From Delftia tsuruhatensis (GTDB lineage Bacteria > Pseudomonadota > Gammaproteobacteria > Burkholderiales > Burkholderiaceae_C): a stretch of DNA of 64,000 nucleotides. The translations under genes and the position numbers were made by a program. The first letter of the stretch is position 1. Every line of letters starts with the position of its first letter. Location of the stretch: NCBI RefSeq assembly GCF_903815225.1, contig NZ_LR813084.1, positions 4,171,001 through 4,235,000 on the forward strand, given 5' to 3'. The notes below the pieces were generated by a model, which did not search any database, was not told where the DNA came from, and saw nothing but the letters and a program-made list of their open reading frames with translations. Positions 54,598 to 64,000 of the stretch are shown here, in pieces.

Positions 54598-55557
54598 TCA
54601 CACCATGCCGGACTTGACCATGGTGGCGCGCAGGCTCGCGAACTCCTGGTCCACGAACTCGCCGAAGGCATCGCCGGCCAGCCATGCGGGCGTCCAGTCG
54701 TTCTTCTGCAGGGCTTCGGCCCAGGCCTTGCTCTTGGTGGCCTTTTCGATCATGGCCACCAGCGCATCGCGCTGGGCCTTGGAGATGCCGGGCGCGCCGT
54801 AGACGCCGCGCCAGTTGCCGATCTCCACGTTGATGCCCTGCTCCTTGAGCGTGGGAACATCCACGCCCTTCAGACGCTGGCCCGAGGTCACGCCGATGGG
54901 CTTCATCTTGCCGGTGCCGATGTACTCGGCGAACTCGCTGTAGCCGCTGCCGCCCACGGTGACGTTGCCACCCAGGATGGCGGAGATGGCCTCGCCGCCC
55001 CCACGGAAGGCCACGTAGTTGATCTTGGAGGGGTCGACGCCGACTTCGCGGGCAATCATGGCCGCCGCGATGTGCTCGGTGGAGCCGCGCGAGCCACCGC
55101 CCCACTTGATGGAGCCCGGGTCCTTCTTGAGCTGGGCGATCACCTCGGCCATGCTCTTGTAGGGGGAGTTGGCGGGCAGCACGAAGACGTTGTATTCGCT
55201 GGTCAGGCGCGCCAGCGGCGTGGCCTGGCTCAGGTTGACCGGGGGCTTGCCGGTGATGATGCCGCCCAGCATCACGGCGCCCATCACCATCATGGCGTTG
55301 GGATCGCCCTTGCTGCCGTTGACGAACTGCGCCAGGCCGATGGCGCCTGCCGCACCGCCCTTGTTGTCATAGGTGACCGAAGAAGCCTGCGCCGCGTCCT
55401 GCAAAGCCTTGCCCAGGGCACGGCCCGTGGTGTCCCAGCCGCCGCCGGGGTTGGCCGGCAGCATCATCTTGACGGCTACGGCGGCCTGCGCGGACAGCGG
55501 CAGGCTGCCCGCAGCGGCCAGGGCCGCCAGCGACTTCAGAAAGGTATCGCGACGCAT
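54598..55557 (-). CDS. tctC: TctC, solute-binding protein (Bug family)
   Basis: 319 residues with a signal peptide (SLAALAAAGSLPLSAQA). The Bug fold has NPGGGWDTTGRALGKALQ, VTYDNKGGAAGAIGLAQF and YKSMAEVIAQLKKDP. AAGGAG lies 7 bases before the start. It captures the carboxylate in the periplasm. The gene heads the tct operon and diverges from tctD. Confidence 0.93.
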   Translation of the reverse strand: MRRDTFLKSLAALAAAGSLPLSAQAAVAVKMMLPANPGGGWDTTGRALGKALQDAAQASSVTYDNKGGAAGAIGLAQFVNGSKGDPNAMMVMGAVMLGGIITGKPPVNLSQATPLARLTSEYNVFVLPANSPYKSMAEVIAQLKKDPGSIKWGGGSRGSTEHIAAAMIAREVGVDPSKINYVAFRGGGEAISAILGGNVTVGGSGYSEFAEYIGTGKMKPIGVTSGQRLKGVDVPTLKEQGINVEIGNWRGVYGAPGISKAQRDALVAMIEKATKSKAWAEALQKNDWTPAWLAGDAFGEFVDQEFASLRATMVKSGMV

Positions 55558-55623
55558 GGTTTGACTCCTTGTGTTGTAAGGCTGTCGATGATCGGTTTGC
55601 TAGCTGTCAAATGGCTGTCCAAA

Positions 55624-55642
55624 CCCCTAGGGGAATCCCTAG
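55624..55642. promoter_or_regulatory. Candidate TctD binding site
   Basis: CCCCTAGGGG (perfect palindrome) is followed three bases later by CCCTAG in the divergent tctC-tctD region. Repeated CCTAG half sites suggest a response-regulator operator; the link to TctD is by position only. Confidence 0.45.
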
Positions 55643-55693
55643 ATCGATCCCGGTGCGATGGCCCGCGTCGCGGCCGGTGCTAACGTGCAGTCC

Positions 55694-56380
55694 ATGCAAT
55701 TGCTGCTTGTAGAAGACGACACCGCCATGCGCACCACGCTGCAGCGCACGCTGATACGGCGCGGCATCCAGGTGGAGACGGCGGCCGACGGCCCCTCGGC
55801 CCTGGCGCAATGGCTGGTACGCGAGCCCGACGCCGTGGTGCTGGACCTGAGCCTGCCCGGCCTGGACGGCCTGCAGGTGCTGGAGCAGGCGCGCGGCCAG
55901 GGCCTGCGCACGCCGGTGCTCATCCTCACGGCGCGTGGCACCGTGGGTGACCGCGTGCTGGGCCTGAACGCGGGCGCGGACGACTACCTGGCCAAGCCCT
56001 TCGATCTGGACGAGCTGGAAGCCCGGCTACGCGCCCTGCTGCGCCGCAGCAGCGACAGCTTCGCGCCCAAGCCCCCGCCCGAGACCATCGCCATGGGCGC
56101 GCTGCGCTACGACAAGGCCAGCGGCGCCATCCACCGCGATGGCGAGGTGATGGAGCTGACCCCGCGCGAGCTGGCCCTGATGCATGCGCTGCTGGCCCGC
56201 CCCGGTCATGCGGTGGCCAAGGAGCGCCTGTTCGCCCTGGTCTTCCCCGGCGAGTCCGATGTGCAGTACGAGGCCGTCGAAGTCGTCGCCTACCGGCTGC
56301 GCAAGAAGCTGTCAGGCACGGGCGTGCAACTGGTCACCCTGCGCGGCCTGGGCTATCTGCTCAAGGCGCAGGCCGCCTGA
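55694..56380 (+). CDS. tctD: TctD, OmpR-type response regulator
   Basis: The start is ATG 55694 (MQLLLVEDD), 228 residues. The receiver domain has VEDD, LDLSLPG (phosphoacceptor Asp at about 51), TARG and the conserved Lys in LAKPFD. The OmpR-type winged helix ends the protein (ELTPRELALMHALL, TLRGLGYLL). It activates tctCBA in known systems. Followed 10 bases later by its kinase gene. Confidence 0.92.
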   Translation: MQLLLVEDDTAMRTTLQRTLIRRGIQVETAADGPSALAQWLVREPDAVVLDLSLPGLDGLQVLEQARGQGLRTPVLILTARGTVGDRVLGLNAGADDYLAKPFDLDELEARLRALLRRSSDSFAPKPPPETIAMGALRYDKASGAIHRDGEVMELTPRELALMHALLARPGHAVAKERLFALVFPGESDVQYEAVEVVAYRLRKKLSGTGVQLVTLRGLGYLLKAQAA

Positions 56381-56390
56381 TCCGCACGCC

Positions 56391-57884
56391 ATGCGTGATC
56401 CCGGCCTGCCCCTTCCCGCCCCGGCGCGCACGCGCTCAGCGTCCTCCTGGTCGCTGCGCCGCCAGCTGCTGACGGGCATCCTCGTGCCGGTCATTCTCTT
56501 CATCGGCTTCAATACCTGGAGCCTGTACCACCAGACGCGGGCCTCGCTGAACACCGCCTATGACCGCACGCTGCTGGCCTCGGCCAAGAGCATCAGCGAA
56601 CAGCTGGACGTGACGGGCTATGACGAGGCGGCGCGGCTGCATGCCATCGTGCCCTACTCCGCGCTGGAGATCTTCGAGGCCGACAACCAGAGCCGCATGT
56701 TCTACCGCGTCTCCACGCTGGACGGGGAAATGGTCTCGGGCTTCGCCGAGCTGCCCATGTGGCATGGCGTCATCCCGCAGCGCCCGCCCTATGCGGCCCT
56801 CGTCGACTTCTACGACGACCAGTTTCGCGGCCGCCCCGTGCGCGTGGCCGTGCTGCTGCAGCCCGTGGCCAGCTCCGAGGGGCGCGGCATGGCCGTGATC
56901 CAGGTGGCCGAGACCCTGGAGCTGCGCGAGACGCTGGCCCTGCAGATCCTGCGCACCACGCTGGCGCGCCAGGCCCTGCTGGTGGCGGCCGTGGCACTGA
57001 TCGTGGTCTTCGTCGTGCAGCGCGCCACCCAGCCCGTGCGCCAGCTCAGCAGCGACCTGCGCGCGCGCCCGCGCGGCGACCTGAGCCCGCTGGCCGCGCC
57101 TGCCGCGCCGCGCGAGCTGCAACCGCTGCTGGAGGCCATCAACCAGCTCATGCTGCGGCTGCGCCAGTTGCTGTCGGACCAGAAGCGCTTCGTGCGCGAT
57201 GCCTCCCACCAGTTGCGCACGCCCCTGGCCGTGCTCAAGGCCCAGCTGCAGTCGGCCCAGCGCGCCGATGTGCCGGCCGAGCAGGCCTTCGAGGAAATCG
57301 GCGCCACCGTGGAACGCGCCACCCGGCTGGCCAACCAGATGCTGGCCCTGGCCAAGGTCGAGCAGCTGCGCCAGGAAGACAGCACCCAGCCCGCACCGCC
57401 CGCGCCCAGCCCGCTGGACGAGGTGGTGCGCGACGTGGCCATCGAGCTGTCGCCGCTGATCGCCGAGCAGGACATCGACTTCTCCATCGACACCGAGCCC
57501 TGCCCCGTGCCCGCGCACGAATGGATGCTGCGCGAGCTCACGCGCAACCTGCTGCACAACGCCATACGCCACATGCCCGCGGGCGGCAGCCTGCACATCA
57601 GCGTGCACCAGGCCGGCAGCCAGGCCGTGCTCAGCCTGCGCGACAGCGGGCCGGGCATAGACAGCGAACTGGCGCAGCGGCTGTTCCAGCCCTTCTCGGC
57701 CGGCAATGCGCGCAGTGGCTCGGGCCTGGGCCTGGCCATCTGCCACGAGATCGTGCAGACGCTGGGCGGTGCCATCGAGCTGCGCAACATCTATCGGCAG
57801 GGCCTGGTCTGCGGACTGCATGCCCATGTCGCGCTGCCGATGCCGCAGGCCACTGGCGAGCGACCGGCGCCGCGCGCACAATAG
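56391..57884 (+). CDS. tctE: TctE, sensor histidine kinase
   Basis: The start is ATG 56391, 497 residues. Membrane helices lie at about 25-45 and 190-212 and enclose a periplasmic sensor domain of about 145 residues. The HisKA box is RDASHQLRTPLAVLK; the ATPase has N box ELTRNLLHNAIRH, G1 DSGPGID and G2 GSGLGLAI. It senses carboxylates and phosphorylates TctD. Confidence 0.92.
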   Translation: MRDPGLPLPAPARTRSASSWSLRRQLLTGILVPVILFIGFNTWSLYHQTRASLNTAYDRTLLASAKSISEQLDVTGYDEAARLHAIVPYSALEIFEADNQSRMFYRVSTLDGEMVSGFAELPMWHGVIPQRPPYAALVDFYDDQFRGRPVRVAVLLQPVASSEGRGMAVIQVAETLELRETLALQILRTTLARQALLVAAVALIVVFVVQRATQPVRQLSSDLRARPRGDLSPLAAPAAPRELQPLLEAINQLMLRLRQLLSDQKRFVRDASHQLRTPLAVLKAQLQSAQRADVPAEQAFEEIGATVERATRLANQMLALAKVEQLRQEDSTQPAPPAPSPLDEVVRDVAIELSPLIAEQDIDFSIDTEPCPVPAHEWMLRELTRNLLHNAIRHMPAGGSLHISVHQAGSQAVLSLRDSGPGIDSELAQRLFQPFSAGNARSGSGLGLAICHEIVQTLGGAIELRNIYRQGLVCGLHAHVALPMPQATGERPAPRAQ

Positions 57885-57888
57885 CGCC

Positions 57889-58338
57889 ATGAGCGAAAAC
57901 GAATCGATGCGTCTGGACAAATGGCTGTGGTGCGCGCGCTTCTACAAGACGCGCAGCCTGGCCGTGGAGGAGATCGGCAAGGGCCGCATCACCGTCAACG
58001 GCGCCCTGGTCAAGCCCGCGCGCGAGGTGCGCTGCGGCGACACCGTGGCGCTGCGCCAGGGCCAGATCCCGCGCACCGTGGTCATCCGCGGCCTGTCCGG
58101 CATGCGCGGCCCGGCCCCCGTGGCCCAGGCCCTGTACGAGGAAACCGCCGAAAGCCTGGCCGAACGCGAGCGGCTGGCCGAGCAGCGCCGACTGGCCCCC
58201 GAGCCGGCCAGCAGCATCGCCAGCCAGCATGAAGGCCGCCCCACCAAGCGCGACCGTCGCCAGATCGACCAGGTGCGCGAACGCAGCCATTGGGACAGCC
58301 GCTGGAGCGCCTCCATCGACGACCTGGACCGGCGCTGA
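57889..58338 (+). CDS. hslR: Hsp15-like S4-domain RNA-binding protein
   Basis: 149 residues. The S4 domain at about 6-70 (RLDKWLWCARFYKTRSLAVE, RITVNGALVKPAREV) and the basic tail match HslR. It binds stalled 50S subunits carrying nascent chains in known cases. It begins 4 bases after tctE, but the product is unrelated, so co-transcription may be incidental. Confidence 0.88.
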   Translation: MSENESMRLDKWLWCARFYKTRSLAVEEIGKGRITVNGALVKPAREVRCGDTVALRQGQIPRTVVIRGLSGMRGPAPVAQALYEETAESLAERERLAEQRRLAPEPASSIASQHEGRPTKRDRRQIDQVRERSHWDSRWSASIDDLDRR

Positions 58339-58356
58339 GCCTCTCACCCCATGCAA

Positions 58357-58389
58357 AAAGGCCATGTGCAGAAGCTGCACATGGCCTTT
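58357..58389. terminator. Bidirectional intrinsic terminator
   Basis: AAAGGCCATGTGCAG and CTGCACATGGCCTTT form a perfect 15-bp stem with a 3-base loop. A and T runs on both sides allow termination for hslR (plus) and the purine permease (minus), which converge here. Confidence 0.88.
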
Positions 58390-58417
58390 GCTGTCAGGCG
58401 GGCAGCCTGCTCCGTGC

Positions 58418-59791
58418 TCAGACCACCTGGTCCCGCGCGGGCGCGTCGTCGTCCTGTGCTTTCGGAAGGATGAGGTTCATCACCATGGCAGCCATGGCGC
58501 CCACGGTCACGGCCGAGCCCAGCAGGTACTGCAGCATGGCCGGCAGGGTCTGGACCCACTCCTTGGGCGCCAGCGTGGCGAAGAACGAGCAGATGATGGG
58601 CACGCCCACCACCAGCATGGCGCGCTCGTCCAGTCGTACGTGGCGCAGGATGCGGATGCCGGCCATGGCAATGGTCACGCAGACCACGGCGAACATGCCG
58701 CCGATCACGGGCGAGGGAATGGCCGCGATCAGCGCCGAGAACTTGCCCAGGAAACCCAGGCAGGCCAGCACCAGGCCGGCGGCGACGAAGACCATGCGGC
58801 TGGCCACGCCCGTGATCGAGATCACGCCGGCATTGGTTGAATAGCCGGTGACCGGCGTGGCGCCGATCAGCGCCGCCAGGCTGCAGCTCAGTCCCTCGCC
58901 CACGGCGCCGCGGTCCAGCTGGCGGCTGGTGATGGGCTGGTTGATCACGGCCGAGACCGCGAACCAGGTGCCCGTGGTCTCGGCCATCACCACCAGGTAG
59001 ATCACCACGAAGGTCAGCACGGCAGGCAGCGAGAACTGCAGCGGGTAGTCGATACCCGCCAGCTTGGGCAGGGTCAGCCAGGGCGCATCGGCGACCGGCT
59101 GCCAGGTGAACAGGCCCATGGCCCAGGCCACGGCCGTGCCGCCGGCCAGGGCGATGATCACGGACGACAGGCGCATCCAGCGGCCCAGGCGATTGTCAAA
59201 GCGCAGGCCCAGCATCATGGCCGCGATCAGCAGCGCCGCCGATACCGAGGCCAGCGCGATGGACTGGTTGACCGTCATGCCGCCATGCACCGAGAACACA
59301 TTGGCGCTCAGCGCGATGGGCAGCAGCGACAGACCCACCACCAGGATGATGGTGCCACCGACGATGGGCGGCACCAGCCAGCGGATCACGCGATGGAACC
59401 AGCCCAGCGCACCCAGTGCGATGACGATCAGGGCCCCCGGGATCAAGGCGCCATAGACGGAGCCCATGCCGCCGAAGCCCCCGCCCGCGCCAAAGGCCAC
59501 GGCCAGGATGGCGCCCAGTGGAATATAGGAAGGCCCCTGGGCCACCGGCATGCGCATGCACCAGGCCGTCTGGATCAGCGTGCCCAGTCCAGCCGCCAGG
59601 AAGGTGGACTGGATCATGGACGCCGCATCGACCTGCGACAGCGCCAGGGCCGAGGCGATGATGAAGGGCACGACATAGACGTCCATCGCCATCACATGCT
59701 GGAGGCCCAGCAACAGGGCCTGCGAGAGCGTGACGCGGTCGTCGGGACGGGCGATCAGGCGCCCTTCGTAGGAGGAAGTCGGTTCGGTCAT
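58418..59791 (-). CDS. NCS2-family purine permease
   Basis: The start is ATG 59791, 457 residues, 14 expected membrane segments. LLLGLQHVMAMDVYVVPFII, GPSYIPLGAILAVA and the NCS2 signature region GLSCSLAALIGATPVTGYST are visible. It lies 47 bases downstream of guanine deaminase, so guanine, xanthine or urate are likely substrates; the sequence alone does not decide. Confidence 0.87.
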   Translation of the reverse strand: MTEPTSSYEGRLIARPDDRVTLSQALLLGLQHVMAMDVYVVPFIIASALALSQVDAASMIQSTFLAAGLGTLIQTAWCMRMPVAQGPSYIPLGAILAVAFGAGGGFGGMGSVYGALIPGALIVIALGALGWFHRVIRWLVPPIVGGTIILVVGLSLLPIALSANVFSVHGGMTVNQSIALASVSAALLIAAMMLGLRFDNRLGRWMRLSSVIIALAGGTAVAWAMGLFTWQPVADAPWLTLPKLAGIDYPLQFSLPAVLTFVVIYLVVMAETTGTWFAVSAVINQPITSRQLDRGAVGEGLSCSLAALIGATPVTGYSTNAGVISITGVASRMVFVAAGLVLACLGFLGKFSALIAAIPSPVIGGMFAVVCVTIAMAGIRILRHVRLDERAMLVVGVPIICSFFATLAPKEWVQTLPAMLQYLLGSAVTVGAMAAMVMNLILPKAQDDDAPARDQVV

Positions 59792-59838
59792 GGAACGGAA
59801 AACGCGGAAATCAGGCGGAGCACGAACACAGCCCACCC

Positions 59839-61245
59839 TCAGGCCGGGCCGTGGCGATGGCGCTGGTGCACGCATGCGCCCTGCACCCAGGTGCTGGCCA
59901 CATTGGCGCGCGTGGCATGGTGGATGATCTTTTGCAGGATGTCGGCCGGACCGTCCTGCCCGGGCCAGATCTGCACATTGGAGTCCGGCGCAAGACAATC
60001 GACGGCGATGGCATCCATGGCACAGCCGGGCTCGATGCGCCCTATGGGCAGGTCCAGCGCGCTGCCACCCGCCGCCGTGGCCAGCCACAGCGCGAAGACA
60101 TGGTCGATGCGCGCCTGCTGCCCATGCCCGGCCCTGCCGCGCCGCGCGGCCGACAGATCCGGCTCCACGCCCTCGTGCAAGGCCAGCGAGGCTGTCATGG
60201 CATGGCGGCAGGCATCGAACATGCTGGGGCTGTAGCCGCCCGAGATGTCCGTGGCCAGCCCCATGCCCAATCCCTGAGCGCGGCCGCCACGGGCCGGGAA
60301 CACGCTGTTGGCGAAGTAGAAGTTGGACAGCGGGCAGTGCGCGACCGAAGCCCCCGTGCACGCCATCAGCGCCACGTCCTCGGGCGTCAGGAAGTTGGCG
60401 TGGGCCACCACCGTGCGGCGCGTGAGCAGGCCGAAGGCGTGCAGCGCATGCGCGTCGGTCATGCCCTGGCGCTGCAGCACATGGGCATGGGCCCAGTCGC
60501 TTTCCGAGCAATGCGTCTGCACATGGGCGCCCGTGCGCTGTGCCAGTGCGCCCAGGCCGCGCAGCAGTTCGTCCGTGCATGAAGGGATGAAGCGCGGCGT
60601 GATCGCCGGCAGCACGCGCTGCTGCCCGTTGTCGGGATGGCCGCGCAGCCAGTCGATGAAGCGTTCCGTCTCCTTGATGCCCTCCACGGCGCTGGCGTCC
60701 TTGTAGAAGGAAGGACACTGCGTGGGCTCATCCATGGCGACCTTGCCCACCAGGGCGCGCTGGCCCAGGGCCAGGCAACGTTCGGCCAGCACCTGGTTGC
60801 CCACGGCATGGATGGTGCCGAAATACATGGCGGTCGTCGTGCCATTGGCCAGCAGGGTGCGCACCACGCTGTCGTACACCTGGGCGGCGAAGCCGGCATC
60901 GCCGTAGCGGGCCTCCAGAGGGAAGGTGTATTCCTGCAACCAGACTTCCAGCGGCACGTCCAGCGCCTTGCCGCTTTGCGGCCACTGCGGCGCATGCACA
61001 TGCAGGTCCACCATGCCGGGCAGCAGGTACTGGCCCTCGGGCAGGCGCGCCAAGGTGCCTGCGGCCGCATGCGCGGCCTCCAGTACGGCGCGGCGGGGAT
61101 GGTCCCGCTCCAGCACGGCATCGATCATGCCGTTGCCGTCCACCACGATCAGCACGTCCTGCTGGATACGCAGTGCGTCCGGGGAGGGGGCATCAAAGGC
61201 GGTGCACAGCAGGGCCCAGCCCAGTGGAGAAGAGGAATTCATCAT
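59839..61245 (-). CDS. guaD: Guanine deaminase
   Basis: 468 residues, an amidohydrolase. PGMVDLHVHAPQW (two metal-binding His, about 78-90), THCSESDWAH, VVAHANFL and LATDISGGYSPSM match guanine deaminase. It converts guanine to xanthine plus ammonia in the cytoplasm. Lies between rsuA (19 bases upstream) and the permease, all on the minus strand. Confidence 0.92.
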   Translation of the reverse strand: MMNSSSPLGWALLCTAFDAPSPDALRIQQDVLIVVDGNGMIDAVLERDHPRRAVLEAAHAAAGTLARLPEGQYLLPGMVDLHVHAPQWPQSGKALDVPLEVWLQEYTFPLEARYGDAGFAAQVYDSVVRTLLANGTTTAMYFGTIHAVGNQVLAERCLALGQRALVGKVAMDEPTQCPSFYKDASAVEGIKETERFIDWLRGHPDNGQQRVLPAITPRFIPSCTDELLRGLGALAQRTGAHVQTHCSESDWAHAHVLQRQGMTDAHALHAFGLLTRRTVVAHANFLTPEDVALMACTGASVAHCPLSNFYFANSVFPARGGRAQGLGMGLATDISGGYSPSMFDACRHAMTASLALHEGVEPDLSAARRGRAGHGQQARIDHVFALWLATAAGGSALDLPIGRIEPGCAMDAIAVDCLAPDSNVQIWPGQDGPADILQKIIHHATRANVASTWVQGACVHQRHRHGPA

Positions 61246-61264
61246 GGAAAGCGCTGCCCCTGCC

Positions 61265-62014
61265 TCACCGCGCCTTGAGCTTGGTCATGTCCTCGGCGGT
61301 AAGCCAGCGCCACTGACCTGGCTGCAGGTCGTCAGTGAGCTCCAGTTCGCCGATCTTCCAGCGATGCAGACCTTCGACGCGGTTGCCGACGGCCGCGATC
61401 ATGCGCTTGACTTGGTGGTACTTGCCTTCGGTCAGCGTGAGGTCCAGCACATGCTCGCTCACCTGCTCGCAGGCGGCGGCCCTGACGGGCTTGGGGTCGT
61501 CGTCGAGCACCACGCCGTCGAGCAGGCGCTTGATCTGACCGGCATCGACCGGGTGCTTGGTGGTCACGCGGTATACCTTGGGCACATGCTTCTTGGGCGA
61601 GCTCATGCGGTGGATGAACTGCCCATCATCGCTGAGCAGCAGCAGACCCGTCGTGTCCTGGTCCAGGCGGCCCACGGCCTGCACGCCTTGAACAGCCCCC
61701 TTGTTGGGGCGCTGGCGCAAGGGCATGGGCAGCAGTGTGTAGATGCTGGGATAGGAAGAGGGCTTCTGCGAGCATTCCGTGCCAGCCGGCTTGTGCAGCA
61801 GCACATAGCCTGGTGCATGGTATTGCCACTCCACGCCCTGCACGCGAAAGCGCAGGCCTTCGGGATCCAGGTCCTGCGTCGAATCAAGGCAACGCACCCA
61901 GTCGTTGGCTTCACTGTCCCACAGTTCCACCCAGCCCTGCTGGACCAGCCCCGAGCACACGCGGCGGATGCCGAAACCTTGGGAATACAGAATGTCTTGC
62001 AGTTGCATGTTCAT
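61265..62014 (-). CDS. rsuA: RsuA-family rRNA pseudouridine synthase
   Basis: 249 residues. An N-terminal S4-like part precedes the catalytic domain with GRLDQDTTGLLLLSDDG (catalytic Asp at about 116), KVYRVTTKHPV and EGKYHQVKRMIAAVG. RsuA modifies 16S rRNA position 516; the close relative RluE/RluF group cannot be fully excluded. Lies next to the rRNA operon, though it is not part of it. Confidence 0.85.
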   Translation of the reverse strand: MNMQLQDILYSQGFGIRRVCSGLVQQGWVELWDSEANDWVRCLDSTQDLDPEGLRFRVQGVEWQYHAPGYVLLHKPAGTECSQKPSSYPSIYTLLPMPLRQRPNKGAVQGVQAVGRLDQDTTGLLLLSDDGQFIHRMSSPKKHVPKVYRVTTKHPVDAGQIKRLLDGVVLDDDPKPVRAAACEQVSEHVLDLTLTEGKYHQVKRMIAAVGNRVEGLHRWKIGELELTDDLQPGQWRWLTAEDMTKLKAR

Positions 62015-62092
62015 CTTTCAAGCCGGCTGCACGTCCCATGGCGCATGCACATCGCGCGGGGACGACACAGGTATTGTGCGCAAACAAGCAAA

Positions 62093-62121
62093 AAACCCCG
62101 TAGCCTTGGGCTACGGGGTTT
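62093..62121 (-). terminator. rRNA operon terminator
   Basis: AAACCCCGTAGCC and GGCTACGGGGTTT form a perfect 13-bp stem with a TTG loop. On the minus strand it is followed by a T run, 16 bases after the 5S gene. Confidence 0.9.
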
Positions 62122-62136
62122 CTTGGGCTGTAAGAG

Positions 62137-62249
62137 CCTGACGATGACCTACTTTCACACGGGAACCCGCACTATCATCGGCGCAAAGTCGTTTCACTGT
62201 CCTGTTCGGGATGGGAAGGAGTGGTACCAACTTGCTATGGTCATCAGGC
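62137..62249 (-). rRNA. rrf: 5S ribosomal RNA
   Basis: About 113 bases. On the minus strand it starts TGCCTGATGACCATAGC and contains CCATCCCGAACAGGACAGTG, the conserved 5S loop, ending in GTCATCGTCAGGC. The ends pair to form helix I. Confidence 0.93.
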
Positions 62250-62376
62250 ATAACTTGTTGTCATGCTGCCCTCGGGGCAACACAACTAATTCATAGAGTC
62301 TTCAATCAGCTTTATATTTCGACTGCGTCTTACTTGGCATAACCACCTTGATGATCACTTCGTCATCAAAGTTATA

Positions 62377-64000
<1,624 letters not shown>

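Overview
The window is about 64 kb of a GC-rich proteobacterial chromosome. Gene content points to Burkholderiales, most likely Comamonadaceae of the Delftia/Comamonas/Acidovorax type: a complete sox operon, a tctCBA-tctDE citrate-type tripartite transporter with its two-component system, an IPTL-CTERM surface protein and an rRNA operon on the minus strand at the right edge. The genus is inferred from gene content and style, not proven.

Left part (1-12 kb): a truncated lipoprotein gene, small unknown genes, a short-chain dehydrogenase, a hipBA toxin-antitoxin pair with a palindromic operator, a frameshifted MFS transporter divergent from a LysR regulator, and dbpA. A gene-poor segment with repeated hairpin modules leads to a higBA toxin-antitoxin pair and an IS481-type insertion sequence.

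Middle (13.7-25.6 kb): an AT-richer accessory island that I read as a decayed chromosomal integron present as two related platforms. Each platform has a dead integron integrase remnant on the plus strand (18890-19096 and 24562-24836), an attI-like region, and cassettes on the minus strand with recognisable attC sites (17942, 18569, 21728, 22748, 23521, 23810). Cargo includes an AbiTii-like gene, an Imm10-like immunity gene, a PD-(D/E)XK-like protein, a cyclase-like protein, a small membrane protein and a GNAT fragment. A LexA box survives upstream of one integrase remnant. Next to each integrase remnant lies an XRE/S24 repressor gene (intact in one copy, a remnant in the other). The intact repressor diverges from a Cro-like gene across a perfect 15-bp inverted repeat. 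Downstream of the Cro-like gene are two tandem paralogous unknown genes, both frameshifted, and then a large Ig-repeat IPTL-CTERM gene with about eight indels, mostly in homopolymers.

Right part (30-62 kb) is well-preserved core-like sequence. A sigma-54 activator and a YeeE/YedE transporter lie beside the sox operon soxCDYZAXB (minus strand). Upstream of it are thioredoxin-like and metallo-beta-lactamase-like helpers, a DsrE-like protein and an ArsR repressor; together they make a thiosulfate/sulfide oxidation unit. Next comes a six-gene siderophore operon (two fused ABC exporter-type proteins, two FecCD permeases, a binding lipoprotein and a TonB receptor) with a divergent TetR regulator. 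Then follow tctCBA with divergent tctDE, hslR, a purine permease with guanine deaminase, and rsuA. The window ends with 5S and partial 23S rRNA genes read on the minus strand.
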